A stretch of 64,000 nt of DNA from assembly GCF_023953965.1 (NCBI RefSeq), contig NZ_JAMLIX010000001.1:248001-312000 (forward strand). Direction: 5' to 3'. Under the pieces are notes generated by a model, which was not told where the DNA came from, did not search any database, and saw only the letters and a list, made by a program, of their open reading frames with translations. A program made the position numbers and the translations under genes. The DNA is from Bosea sp. (in: a-proteobacteria). GTDB taxonomy: Bacteria > Pseudomonadota > Alphaproteobacteria > Rhizobiales > Beijerinckiaceae. This document shows, piece by piece, positions 53,437-62,197 of the stretch (positions within the stretch are counted from its first letter, which is position 1; each line of letters begins with the position of its first letter).

Positions 53437-55227
53437 TCAAAGCCAGTCCGGGTCGACTGATACGGTCATGTCATCGATTCTGTTCAAGATATCGCATTGA
53501 GTGCGCGCTTTCGGCAGCTCGTAATTCATAAAATATCGAAACGCGGCCAGTTTTCCCTGCAAGAACGGCCCGTCGCCATCGCCCGACCTTAGCTGCCGAG
53601 CGGCGCACACGGCCTGCCTCAGCCACATCCAAGCAATCACGCTATGCCCCATCATATCGAGATAGATGGTCGCATTGGCGAGCGCCAGACGCGGCCTTTC
53701 GGCAAGCGCGGCGAGAAGAATTCCGGTCGTTTCGGTTACACGCAACAGGTGCCGATCGAGAGCTTCGGCCTCTTCGCGGAGGGAATCGAAAGCTTGCGCC
53801 TGGCGTATCTCCTCCTGCATCCGGGAGATGAGAATACTGAACCCGGCCCTGTTTTCGTAAGGAATTTTTCGCCCGAGCAGATCGATCGCTTGAATACCAT
53901 GCGTTCCTTCATGAATGGCGTTCAGGCGATTATCGCGATACAGGCGCTCAACGGGATAGTCGCGGGCATATCCATAGCCGCCGAGGATCTGTATCGCATG
54001 CTTATTGGCCTCCAGGCAGAACTCGGAAGGCCAGGACTTGGCAATGGGGGTCAGCAGGTCAAGGACGAGTTCGTCGTCGTTGCGGCCGGCGTCTTCCGGG
54101 CGCGTGCGGATTCGATCGACGAGCATCGCCGTATAGAGCAGAAGCGCTAAAGCTCCTTCGACAGCAACCTTTTGAGCAAGCAGCAATCGCTTGATATCCG
54201 CATGCTCAATGATGGGGACCTGTGGCAGGTCCGGTCGCTTCTTGTCGGGATGCCGGCCTTGAGTCCTCTCGCGAGCGTAGTTTTTCGACACGGAATAGCC
54301 CGCCGCGGCGAGCGCCGTTGCTCCGAGGCCGACAGCGATCCGCGCCTCGTTCATCATCTGAAACATATAAGCCAGGCCCTTGTTCTCCTCTCCCAACAGA
54401 TAGGCCGTACAAGGCGCGTCCTCGCCAAAATTGAGCAGCGTGTTGGTCGTGCCGCGATAGCCCATCTTGTGGTTGAGCCCCGCAAGCGCGACGCCGTTGC
54501 GCCCCTCCAACCGGCCATCCTCGGAAACGAGGTATTTCGGCACGATGAAAAGCGAGATGCCCTTTGCCCCTGCCGGCGCGCCGGGAACCTTGGCGAGAAC
54601 CATGTGGACGATGTTCTCCGAAATCTCCTGATCACCGCCGGAAATCCACATCTTGCGCCCGCGAATACGGAAACTGCCGTCCGGCTGGCGCTCGGCAACG
54701 GTCGCGATATCCGATAGCGAAGAGCCCGCCTGCGGTTCGGAGAGGCACATCGTCCCGAAATAGCGGCCCTCGACCATGGGCCTGAGGAAGCGTTCCCGCT
54801 GCGCGTCCGTGCCGAAGCTCGCGATCAGATTGGCGGCTCCCTTCGTCAGAAGCGGATAGGCCGCAAGACCGATATTAGCCGACGAAAAGATATATCCACA
54901 CGCGCAGCCGAGGGTCTCGGGCATTTGGCTTCCCCCCCAGCGCTGCTCGAAGCCTGCGCCGAAGAAGCCGGCATCGCGGTAGGCTCCGAGCGCCTCGGCG
55001 GCGCCGGCGAGCATGTCGACCTTCCCGTCGATGAAACGCGGCTCCCGCTCGTCGAGCTGAGCGGCCAAGGGCTCGAAATACTCCAACCCCAGGCGTTCTG
55101 CGGTGTCGAGCGCCGCTTCGATCGCAGCGCGGTCATAATCCACATACCGCGGCGTGCTCTGCAAGTCGTCGAGTGCGAGAAGATCAAAGAGCTGGAATTC
55201 AAGATCGCGGCGGTCAATCGTGATCAA
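53437..55227 (-). CDS. Acyl-CoA dehydrogenase, large form (DmdC/FadE-like, C-terminal extension)
   Basis: 596 residues from the TTG at 55227, preceded by GGGAG; the longer reading is unconserved. FAD motif TMCLSEPQAGSSLSDI and WISGGDQEISENIVHMVLAK, and the catalytic Glu in AIHEGTHGIQAIDLLGRK, are complete. The C-terminal 130 or so residues form the extra acyl-CoA dehydrogenase C-domain found in DmdC and related enzymes. It is the last gene of a seven-gene minus operon for acyl-CoA oxidation. Electrons would go to EtfAB (33202-34904). Acyl chain unknown. Confidence 0.9.
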   Translation of the reverse strand: MITIDRRDLEFQLFDLLALDDLQSTPRYVDYDRAAIEAALDTAERLGLEYFEPLAAQLDEREPRFIDGKVDMLAGAAEALGAYRDAGFFGAGFEQRWGGSQMPETLGCACGYIFSSANIGLAAYPLLTKGAANLIASFGTDAQRERFLRPMVEGRYFGTMCLSEPQAGSSLSDIATVAERQPDGSFRIRGRKMWISGGDQEISENIVHMVLAKVPGAPAGAKGISLFIVPKYLVSEDGRLEGRNGVALAGLNHKMGYRGTTNTLLNFGEDAPCTAYLLGEENKGLAYMFQMMNEARIAVGLGATALAAAGYSVSKNYARERTQGRHPDKKRPDLPQVPIIEHADIKRLLLAQKVAVEGALALLLYTAMLVDRIRTRPEDAGRNDDELVLDLLTPIAKSWPSEFCLEANKHAIQILGGYGYARDYPVERLYRDNRLNAIHEGTHGIQAIDLLGRKIPYENRAGFSILISRMQEEIRQAQAFDSLREEAEALDRHLLRVTETTGILLAALAERPRLALANATIYLDMMGHSVIAWMWLRQAVCAARQLRSGDGDGPFLQGKLAAFRYFMNYELPKARTQCDILNRIDDMTVSVDPDWL

Positions 55228-55291
55228 GGCTATCTCCCAGTTGTCGGCATAGCCATGACATCCCAAGCGGTGCGGCTGGCCGCATCGTCGT

Positions 55292-56074
55292 TCATCGGCC
55301 GGTGAACACGGGCTTCCTCTTTTCGAGGAAGGCTCTGGCGCCCTCCTCCTTGTCTTGCGTCGCATAACAGAGGGCGAACGCCTTCACCTCGGCGTGGCAG
55401 GCGGATTCGGTATCGGCATCGACCGCGATGTTCAGTGACGATTTCAGTTGCCCCAGCGCGAAAGGCGGCAATGCGGCCAGCTTCTCCGCAAGCGCCCGAG
55501 CCGCGCCCGGCAATTGCTCCGGTTCATGGACCGACGCGACCAGACCGAGCTCAAAAGCGCGAGCGGCCGATATGGGATCTCCCGTCATCGTCAGCATTCG
55601 CGCCACTGAAGATCCGGCCATTTTCGTCAGGCGCACGGTGCCACCGCCACCTGGAAGGATGCCGAGCTTTATTTCCGGCAGCCCGAACTGGGCCTTGGTC
55701 GAAGCGATGCGAATGTCGCAAGCCAAAGCGAGCTCAAAACCGCCTCCAAGGCAAAAGCCGTTGATGACGGCGACCACGGGCTTCGGGCAGCGGGCAAGAG
55801 CATCGAGAACCCGTTTGATCCGCGCGGCGATGACCAGCGCGTCAGCCGGCCTGGCTCCGACGAACTCGGAAATGTCCGCGCCCGCGATAAAGGCCCGTTC
55901 GCCTTCCCCGCTGACCTGCAACACGCGAACATCCGGATTGGTGACAAGCCTCTCAACACCGTCAAGCAGTTGCTCGAGAACGGCCGCATTCAGCGCATTC
56001 AGCGCGTTCGGCCTGCGCACGGTCAACCTGCCGAGCGCGCCGTCGACCTCGATCGCCACGCATTGCTCCGTCAT
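55292..56074 (-). CDS. Enoyl-CoA hydratase/isomerase
   Basis: 260 residues, crotonase family, from the ATG at 56074 after GGAGGA. The oxyanion-hole strand ERAFIAGADISEF and GFCLGGGFELALACDIRIAS are present, and a Glu at FGLPEIKLGILPGGGG lies at the second catalytic position; the first is Ala/Cys-region (NGFCLGGG), so hydratase activity is plausible. It would hydrate a 2-enoyl-CoA made by the neighbouring dehydrogenase. Gene order in the operon: kinase, HADH, SDR, SDR, thiolase, this hydratase, acyl-CoA dehydrogenase. Confidence 0.92.
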   Translation of the reverse strand: MTEQCVAIEVDGALGRLTVRRPNALNALNAAVLEQLLDGVERLVTNPDVRVLQVSGEGERAFIAGADISEFVGARPADALVIAARIKRVLDALARCPKPVVAVINGFCLGGGFELALACDIRIASTKAQFGLPEIKLGILPGGGGTVRLTKMAGSSVARMLTMTGDPISAARAFELGLVASVHEPEQLPGAARALAEKLAALPPFALGQLKSSLNIAVDADTESACHAEVKAFALCYATQDKEEGARAFLEKRKPVFTGR

Positions 56075-56103
56075 GGGTCCGTCCTCCGTCACGCGCGGCA
56101 GAT

Positions 56104-57285
56104 CTAGGCGATGCGCTCGATCAGAACCGACAGGCCCTGCCCGCCGCCCATGCAAAGCGTCAGGATCGCGCGGCGGCCGCCGGCGTCTTCCAGGTGCTGA
56201 AGCGCCGTGATCGCCATACGGACACCCGTCGCTCCGGGCGGATGCCCGATCGAAATCCCGCCACCGTACAGGTTGGTGAGATCACGCGGGGTTCCCAACT
56301 GTGCCTCGGCATGGAGATTGACGGCGGCGAACGCCTCGTTGACTTCGAAATAGTCGACGTCGGAAATCCTGAGCCCCTGACGCTCGAGCAGCTTGCGGGT
56401 CGCCGGCACTGGACCACACCCCATGATGCGAGGCGGCACGCCCGCGATCGCATAGTCGACGATCCTCGCGCGCGGCCTCACGCCCGCGGCCTCCGCGGCC
56501 CGCCGCTCGGCGACAACGATGAATGCCGCGCCGTCCGTGACGCCACTCGAATTTGCCGGCGTGACCTTGCCTCCGGAGCGGAAGACCGGCTTCATCGAGG
56601 CGATCTTGTCCGCGGTGATCGACGGCCGAGGGAACTCGTCGCGCTCGAATACCCGGCTGGCCTTGCCATCAGGCACCTCAATCGGGGCGATCTGCCTTGC
56701 CAGGAAGCCACTTTCAACCGCGGCGCCGGCGCGCCTCTGACTTGTCAGCGCATACGCGTCCATGGCTTCGCGCGTGTACTTGTAATCCTCCGCGAGGTTT
56801 TCCGCGGTTTCGCCCATGAGCTCTAGGCTCAACGGATCGCGATAAGTCCAATCCAGTGCGTCCACCATCGTCTGCGGACCGCGCTTGACCCCCCACCGAG
56901 CCCCGGTGACGATATGGGGGGCCCGTGAAAAATTCTCGCCGCCACCAGCGAGCGCTATCGAGGAATGACCGCTGGCGATGTGCTCGGCCGCCGTGAAGAC
57001 GGCCTGAAGGCCGGAGCCACAGGCACGGTTGACATTCATTGCCGTCGAGGACTCGGACAGGCCGGCCTTGAGCGCGACCGCGCGGGCCGCGAGGTAGCCC
57101 TCCTGATCGACGGGCAGCACATTGCCCCAGACCAGATGATCGACGGCCTCGGCAGCCAGCCCGGCTTGAGCCAGCGAAGCCCGCGCCGCGTGGGCCCCCA
57201 GCTCGACCAGCGGCACCTCACGGAGCGACTTTCCAAAGTCGCCGAACGGCGTTCGCATGCCACCGGCCAGAACGATCTCGGTCAT
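56104..57285 (-). CDS. Acetyl-CoA C-acyltransferase (thiolase)
   Basis: 393 residues from the ATG at 57285 after GGAAGGAA; the long upstream extension is not conserved. The nucleophilic Cys is in NVNRACGSGLQAV, the NEAF loop in FEVNEAFAAVNLH, the His in SIGHPPGATG and the C-terminal Cys in LTLCMGGGQGL, so all four active-site elements are intact, in contrast to the thiolase-like protein at 3216. Cleaves a 3-oxoacyl-CoA with CoA to release acetyl- or propionyl-CoA, the last step of the beta-oxidation operon. Confidence 0.95.
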   Translation of the reverse strand: MTEIVLAGGMRTPFGDFGKSLREVPLVELGAHAARASLAQAGLAAEAVDHLVWGNVLPVDQEGYLAARAVALKAGLSESSTAMNVNRACGSGLQAVFTAAEHIASGHSSIALAGGGENFSRAPHIVTGARWGVKRGPQTMVDALDWTYRDPLSLELMGETAENLAEDYKYTREAMDAYALTSQRRAGAAVESGFLARQIAPIEVPDGKASRVFERDEFPRPSITADKIASMKPVFRSGGKVTPANSSGVTDGAAFIVVAERRAAEAAGVRPRARIVDYAIAGVPPRIMGCGPVPATRKLLERQGLRISDVDYFEVNEAFAAVNLHAEAQLGTPRDLTNLYGGGISIGHPPGATGVRMAITALQHLEDAGGRRAILTLCMGGGQGLSVLIERIA

Positions 57286-57311
57286 GTCTGTTCCTTCCCT
57301 CGGAATTCGGA

Positions 57312-58100
57312 TCACGAGGCGTTGGCCTCGAGGGACCGGCGGAGTTTGACCATGCCGGCAAGCCAGCGGTCGTAGTCGGCTGTCTTGCGGCGCATGTAGT
57401 CCGCGACCTGGGGGTGCGGCAGGATCAGGAAACGCTCCATGGCGATTCCCGCCGCGGCGCATGCGGCAACATCCTCTGCCGTCATGACGCCATCGCGCGC
57501 CTGGGGTCCCTCGGGGAGCGAGCGCAGCATCGGCGTGTCCACCCCCTGCGGGCAAAGGACCGAAACCCGGATTCCAGCGTCGGCGTGAGCGATGGCGACC
57601 GCTTCGGCGAAGCCGATCGCCGCATGCTTTGTCGTCGCGTAAGGCGCCCCACCGATCTGCGAAAGCAATCCGGCTGCGGAAACGGTCAGAAGAAAGTAGC
57701 CTTCGGCCCGTCGCTCCATCACAGGCGCGAGTGCCCGCACCGCATAAACATGAGCCATGACGTTCACCGCCCAGCTCTTCGCCCAGGCTTCGTTCGGGGC
57801 ACTGGCAGCATTGCGCGGAAGCGCATCGAACGACGCGATACCGGCATTTGAACAAAACAGCGCGATCGGCCCGTGTCGGCTTTCGACTGTGTCCACCAGG
57901 GCCCGTACCTGCGCCTCGTCCGAGACGTCGCATGGAAAGGACGCGCCTTCCACGCTGCCCGCGACGGCATCGGCCTGGCCGCCGTCACGATCAGCCACGA
58001 TCACCTTGGCTGCACCGTCGGCGTGGAAGCGTTCGCAAAGCGCCCGGCCAATGCCGCTCGCACCGCCCGTCACGACGACGATCCTTCCCCGGATATCCAT
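57312..58100 (-). CDS. SDR-family oxidoreductase
   Basis: 262 residues, classical short-chain dehydrogenase. Cofactor TGGASGIGRA, NAG motif CSNAGIASF, catalytic Ser in TVSAAGLLS and YATTKHAAIG. It ends with a helical tail QVADYMRRKTADYDRWLAG. The start at 58100 follows an AAGGGCGG region; the longer reading is unconserved. Substrate likely a hydroxy- or oxoacyl compound of the operon. A second SDR is directly upstream, so two different oxidation or reduction steps seem to be encoded. Confidence 0.9.
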   Translation of the reverse strand: MDIRGRIVVVTGGASGIGRALCERFHADGAAKVIVADRDGGQADAVAGSVEGASFPCDVSDEAQVRALVDTVESRHGPIALFCSNAGIASFDALPRNAASAPNEAWAKSWAVNVMAHVYAVRALAPVMERRAEGYFLLTVSAAGLLSQIGGAPYATTKHAAIGFAEAVAIAHADAGIRVSVLCPQGVDTPMLRSLPEGPQARDGVMTAEDVAACAAAGIAMERFLILPHPQVADYMRRKTADYDRWLAGMVKLRRSLEANAS

Positions 58101-58116
58101 GGTTATGCGCCGCCCT

Positions 58117-58890
58117 TCAGAAGCTCGTGATCGTGGAACCGCCGTCGACGACGATCGTCTGGCCCGTGATGAAGGAGCCGGCCTTGCTCGCCAGAAAGAC
58201 CGCACAGCCGGCGATGTCGTCCGGTTCGCCGATGCGGCCCAACGGCGTCAGGCGGTTGTGCTGCGCGAGCGTGTCGGGGTTCTCCCAAAGCGCACGCGCA
58301 AAATCGGTCCGGATCAGGCCTGGCGCGATGCAATTGACCCGAATGTTCTGGTCTCCCAGCTCAACGGCCAAATTGCGCGCGAGCTGCATATCGGCGGCCT
58401 TTGATATGTTGTACGCGCCGATCGATCGCACGCCCCGCAGTCCGCCGATCGAAGAAATAATGACGATCGCGCCTTCCCCCTGCCGCTGCATCTCGGGCGC
58501 AGCCATGCTGATCAGCCAGTTGTTCGATATGATGTTGTTGTCGAGGACCTTGCGGAACTGCTCGTCAGCAATCGCGCTCATCGGGCCAAAGTACGGATTT
58601 GAGGCGGCGTTGCAGACGACGACATCGATTCGGCCGAAATCATCGACGCTCTTGCGCACCAGGGCGCCGAGCTCGCTTTTGGACGAAATGCTGGCTGCGA
58701 CGGCAAGCGCCCGCCCCGCGCCATGTCGGGCGTTGATCCCGGCCGCGACCGTTTCACACGCGTCGGCACGCCGCGAGGAGATCACCACCTTTGCCCCCGC
58801 CTCAGCCATGCGCTCCGCGATGGCGCGGCCGATGCCGCGGGACGAGCCGGTGACGATCGCAACCTTTCCCGTAAGGTCGAACATGGTCAT
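58117..58890 (-). CDS. SDR-family oxidoreductase
   Basis: 257 residues, classical SDR. TGSSRGIGRA, VVCNAASNP, ISSIGG and YNISKAA are the cofactor and active-site motifs; AIAPG-like region CIAPGLIRTDF follows. The start overlaps the stop of the 3-hydroxyacyl-CoA dehydrogenase gene as ATGA. Closest style is the DHRS4/FabG-like group that oxidises secondary alcohols. In levulinate-type operons an SDR interconverts 4-oxo and 4-hydroxy acids; such a role here is a hypothesis. Confidence 0.9.
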   Translation of the reverse strand: MTMFDLTGKVAIVTGSSRGIGRAIAERMAEAGAKVVISSRRADACETVAAGINARHGAGRALAVAASISSKSELGALVRKSVDDFGRIDVVVCNAASNPYFGPMSAIADEQFRKVLDNNIISNNWLISMAAPEMQRQGEGAIVIISSIGGLRGVRSIGAYNISKAADMQLARNLAVELGDQNIRVNCIAPGLIRTDFARALWENPDTLAQHNRLTPLGRIGEPDDIAGCAVFLASKAGSFITGQTIVVDGGSTITSF

Positions 58891-59747
58891 CGCCTGACCT
58901 CGTTTCGCCAGCCCGGCTTGCCGCGGCCGCCACCATATCCCGCCTGAACCCGTTGCTTGAGCAAGGGGCGAGGACGAAAGCGCTCGCCATAGGCTTCAAA
59001 CATGATCTGCTGGGCCTGCAGGCACAGGCTCGATGTCGTCGCATCCATCAGCTCGAAGGGGCCAAGCGGGTGGCCGAGCCCCAGCCGGCAGGCAGTGTCG
59101 ATATCTTCGGGTGTAGCGACCCCTTCCTCGACCAGACGGACGGCCTCGATCATGAGGACATGCAAGAGCCGGTTCACGGCGAAGCCAGGCACGTCCTTGA
59201 TGGCGATAGGGGTTTTACCCACCTCACGGCAGAGCCGCATCGCCGTCTCGACGGTTTCGGGACTTGTCTCGATGCCGGGCATGACCTCCACGAGTTTCAT
59301 ACGCGAAACGGGTGAAAAATAATGCGTCCCAACGAAGCGGCTTCGACGTTCCGCTCCCACATGGGAGGCCAGAACGGAAATTGGTATCGTCGAGGTGTTC
59401 GTCGCGATGACGCAGGATTGCTTGCATGCTGCGTCAAGCCTTTCGAAGACTTTCGCCTTGGTACTTTCCTGTTCGAAAACCGCCTCGGTCACGAAATCCC
59501 GATCGAAGAACTGTTCGAGGTCGGTCGTCGTCGCAATGCGATCGAGCGCCGCGGCGTCGCTTTCCTGATAGAGCCCCCTCGCCACAGCCTTCTGGATGAT
59601 CTCCGCCAAGCGGGCGCGCGCGCCGTCGAGGAGATCCATGGATTGATCGGCCAACAGCACGTCATAGCCCGCCAGCGCGAAGACCAACGCGATCTCGCGC
59701 CCCATAAGGCCGGCTCCGACGACACCGATCCGCTCAGCACGCCCCAT
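58887..59747 (-). CDS. 3-hydroxyacyl-CoA dehydrogenase
   Basis: 286 residues from the ATG at 59747, five bases after GGAGG (the preceding ATG at 59750 is too close). NAD motif GVVGAGLMGREIAL, the catalytic His in RFVGTHYFSPVSRMKLVE, and the C-terminal GLGHPLGPFELMDATTSS are intact. Oxidises a 3-hydroxyacyl-CoA to the 3-oxo form. It is a paralogue of the core gene at 34987-35871 but clearly diverged. Co-translated with the SDR downstream. Confidence 0.93.
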   Translation of the reverse strand: MGRAERIGVVGAGLMGREIALVFALAGYDVLLADQSMDLLDGARARLAEIIQKAVARGLYQESDAAALDRIATTTDLEQFFDRDFVTEAVFEQESTKAKVFERLDAACKQSCVIATNTSTIPISVLASHVGAERRSRFVGTHYFSPVSRMKLVEVMPGIETSPETVETAMRLCREVGKTPIAIKDVPGFAVNRLLHVLMIEAVRLVEEGVATPEDIDTACRLGLGHPLGPFELMDATTSSLCLQAQQIMFEAYGERFRPRPLLKQRVQAGYGGGRGKPGWRNEVRR

Positions 59748-59761
59748 CATGTCCTCCGAAA

Positions 59762-60814
59762 TCAGCCGCCGACGCTGCGGGCAAGCTCCCAGGCGTACCC
59801 GGCGATTGGCCGAGTCGCTTTGCCGATCTCTGCCGCGGCGATACTTGACGCGTTGCCATCGCGTGCCCGCTTCGCAATCCCCTGAAGGATCGCAGCGATG
59901 CGAAACATGCCGTAGACCATGTAGAAATCCCAATCGCGGATCTCGTCCCGGCCCGTTCGCGCACAATAGCTTGCCCGATACGTGTCCTCATCGGGAATGC
60001 CGAGCGACGCGAGATCGACGCCCTTCAACCCCCGAAACACGTCCGGCGGGATGCGCCATGCCATGACGTGATAGGTAAAATCGGCGAGCGGATCCCCAAG
60101 CGTCGATAACTCCCAATCAAGAACGGCGGCCACGCGCGGTTCGCTCGGGTGAATGATAAGGTTGTCCAGCCGATAGTCGCCGTGAACGATGGAAGAGCTT
60201 TCCTGCCCGGGCAGATGAGCCGGCAGCCATTCGATCAGGCGATCCATCGGCTCGATCGCCTCGGTTTCGGAGGCGCGATATTGGGTCGTCCAACGCGAGA
60301 TCTGGCGAGCCATGAAATTGCCGGGACGGCCGTAATCTTCGAGGCCGACAGCCGCTGGATCGAGCGTGTGAAGCTTCGCGATGGTCTCGTTCATGGAATC
60401 GTAGATCGCGGCCCGCTCTTCGCGAGAAAGCTCGGGCAATCCTTGATCCCAGAAGACCCTGCCTTCGACAAGGTCCATGACATAGAAGGGCGTGCCGATG
60501 ACCGCCGGGTCCGCGCAGTAACCGTGAACATGGGCTACCGGGACACCGCTATCCGCCAAGGCCAACAACACCCGAGCCTCTCGATCAATCGCGTGAGCGC
60601 TCGGCAGGAGCACGCCAGACGGCTTGCGCCGCAGCACATAAGCCCCGGATCGCGCGTCGAGCCGATAGGTTGGATTGGACTGACCGCCCTCGAAACGAGA
60701 GATCGTCGCCGGGCCGCCATAACCTTTCACGTTCGAAGCGAGCCAATGGTCGAGCGTGCCCCAGCCGGCAGTGGTTGCAACGTCAGCTCCCGATCCATCG
60801 GGCGAACCGCTCAT
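59762..60814 (-). CDS. APH-type phosphotransferase, ACAD10/11 kinase-domain-like
   Basis: 350 residues, protein-kinase-like aminoglycoside phosphotransferase fold. SRFEGGQSNPTYRL with the nucleotide loop, YVLRRKPSGVLLPSAH with the ATP-binding Lys, the catalytic HGDYRLDNLIIHP, and LDWELSTLGDPLAD with the metal-binding Asp match the kinase half of ACAD10/11 and LvaA-type enzymes. These phosphorylate 4-hydroxyacyl substrates so that a dehydrogenase-like partner can eliminate phosphate. It is the first gene of the operon, and a TCGTCTGACGA operator lies 215 bases before its start. Confidence 0.88.
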   Translation of the reverse strand: MSGSPDGSGADVATTAGWGTLDHWLASNVKGYGGPATISRFEGGQSNPTYRLDARSGAYVLRRKPSGVLLPSAHAIDREARVLLALADSGVPVAHVHGYCADPAVIGTPFYVMDLVEGRVFWDQGLPELSREERAAIYDSMNETIAKLHTLDPAAVGLEDYGRPGNFMARQISRWTTQYRASETEAIEPMDRLIEWLPAHLPGQESSSIVHGDYRLDNLIIHPSEPRVAAVLDWELSTLGDPLADFTYHVMAWRIPPDVFRGLKGVDLASLGIPDEDTYRASYCARTGRDEIRDWDFYMVYGMFRIAAILQGIAKRARDGNASSIAAAEIGKATRPIAGYAWELARSVGG

Positions 60815-61028
60815 CCTTTTCCTCCCAATTCGGGCGACGATTCTTCATCGCTCCGGGTCTTCTTCTTTACGCTCCGCAGAGCTCGCCGAAGAATGCCCGC
60901 CGGCCTTTCGTCAGTGTCGATGAAGCTACGCCTGATCGGCGCCCTGCCCTCCGGCGCTTCCGGACCGACAGCCACTCACGCAACTTTGCTGGCCTTCAGA
61001 ACCATCCCGGTACCGCCACGATATAAAA

Positions 61029-61039
61029 TCGTCTGACGA
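61029..61039. promoter_or_regulatory. TCGTCTGACGA palindrome upstream of the kinase operon
   Basis: Perfect 11-bp odd-centred palindrome in the 589-base gap between the kinase and gntR genes. Same core as sites at 63435 and 63585 (those read TCGTCAGACGA, its reverse complement). Proposed operator of the adjacent GntR regulator. The gap shows no other supported gene. Confidence 0.65.
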
Positions 61040-61218
61040 AGTCAACCCGTCTTCACGCTTACAAATGCTACCGCTGCCCTTGTCGCTGTCGGAGGACTTA
61101 AGCTACCCGCAGCTTTATCGGCCTATCGATCCGAGGTTAAATGTCCGCATACGTCATTTCAAGGCCAAGAGCACTCCCGAAGCCGCGAAAATGGATTGGG
61201 TCGGAAAAATACTTGACT

Positions 61219-61225
61219 GTCAGAC
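61219..61225. promoter_or_regulatory. Partial GTCAGAC site upstream of gntR
   Basis: Core GTCAGAC with right-hand extension GA (TGTCAGACGAT), a degenerate copy of the TCGTCAGACGA element, 178 bases before the gntR start and so suited to autoregulation. Confidence 0.4.
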
Positions 61226-61403
61226 GATCCATACGGGAGCATAGGGCCGTGACCGCGGGCAGCGAGCACGACAGCAACGAAGCCGTTGCGCCGGGCGCTG
61301 GGTGCCGCTCACGTCTATTGCCTGATGAGGCGCATCTGGTATCGCTCGCTACGGCAAGCTCCGGCCTGTTGCGAGGCATCGAGAAAGTTCGGGAACGGCA
61401 ACG

Positions 61404-62129
61404 TTGTCTTCAGTCACGGAACCACAAGGCGAGAAGGGCATCGGGCAAGAGACCCCCAAGCCCAGGCATGGCCCCAGCTCACCCGATCTGATCTACAACA
61501 GGATCGTGCAGGGCCTCTATCAGGGTCGCTATGTTCCCGGCCAGCGGCTGAGCGAACCTGCCATCATGAGTGAGTATGGCACGAGCCGGAGCTCGGTCCG
61601 AGAAGCGCTACGCCGGCTGGCGGGCGAAGGCATCGTATCGTTAAATCTCTATCGGGGGGCCTACATCAGGGCTCTCAGCCGCGAAGAAGCCATCGATACC
61701 CTTCTTCTGCTCGAAATGCTGGTCGGGCTTTCCGCGCGGCTGGCCGCCGAGCGGATTGGCATCGGCGATAATCGCGAGCGCTTCAACGCCACGGTTCAAC
61801 AGCTCGTAGGCTTCGAAAAGGGGGGCGAGTTCCTGCAATTCGTCAGAGCACGCAATCGATTTTACAAGACACTTACTGACATTGCCAACAATAGAGAAAT
61901 AGACAGAGTTCTGCCGAGCATGCAGGTCCACCTCGTTCGAATACAATTTCGCGACAGCGACGACAACCTTGAGAAAGTCCGATTCGACGACTATCGCGAT
62001 ATTGCCGAAGCCGTGCTGGCTGGTGAACCGAACTGGGCTGAAAAAATGGCCCGCCAGCATGTCGCGCATGTCAGGCGCAGCATCGAGCATCTGCCCGACA
62101 GCGCGTTCATTGCAAGCGAGCCGAAATAA
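61404..62129 (+). CDS. GntR-family regulator with FCD domain
   Basis: 241 residues from a TTG at 61404; the exact start is uncertain. N-terminal winged HTH: LIYNRIVQGLYQGRYVPGQR followed by LSEPAIMSEYGTSRSSVREA and LRRLAGEGIV. The C-terminal half is an all-helical FCD ligand-binding domain, but positions where FCD metal-binding His are usual read NRFYKTL and DDYRDI (Tyr in place of His); only RQHVAHV retains His, so metal binding is doubtful. Flanked by the kinase operon and the acyl-CoA dehydrogenase gene, with matching palindromes at both promoters. Probably a repressor released by an acyl-CoA or acid. Confidence 0.92.
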   Translation: MSSVTEPQGEKGIGQETPKPRHGPSSPDLIYNRIVQGLYQGRYVPGQRLSEPAIMSEYGTSRSSVREALRRLAGEGIVSLNLYRGAYIRALSREEAIDTLLLLEMLVGLSARLAAERIGIGDNRERFNATVQQLVGFEKGGEFLQFVRARNRFYKTLTDIANNREIDRVLPSMQVHLVRIQFRDSDDNLEKVRFDDYRDIAEAVLAGEPNWAEKMARQHVAHVRRSIEHLPDSAFIASEPK

Positions 62130-62197
62130 CCTGTTTGGCTGGATCGCCGTGCGTCCCGTCGGACGCAGAATGGCGATTCAGCTCTTTGTTCCAGCAT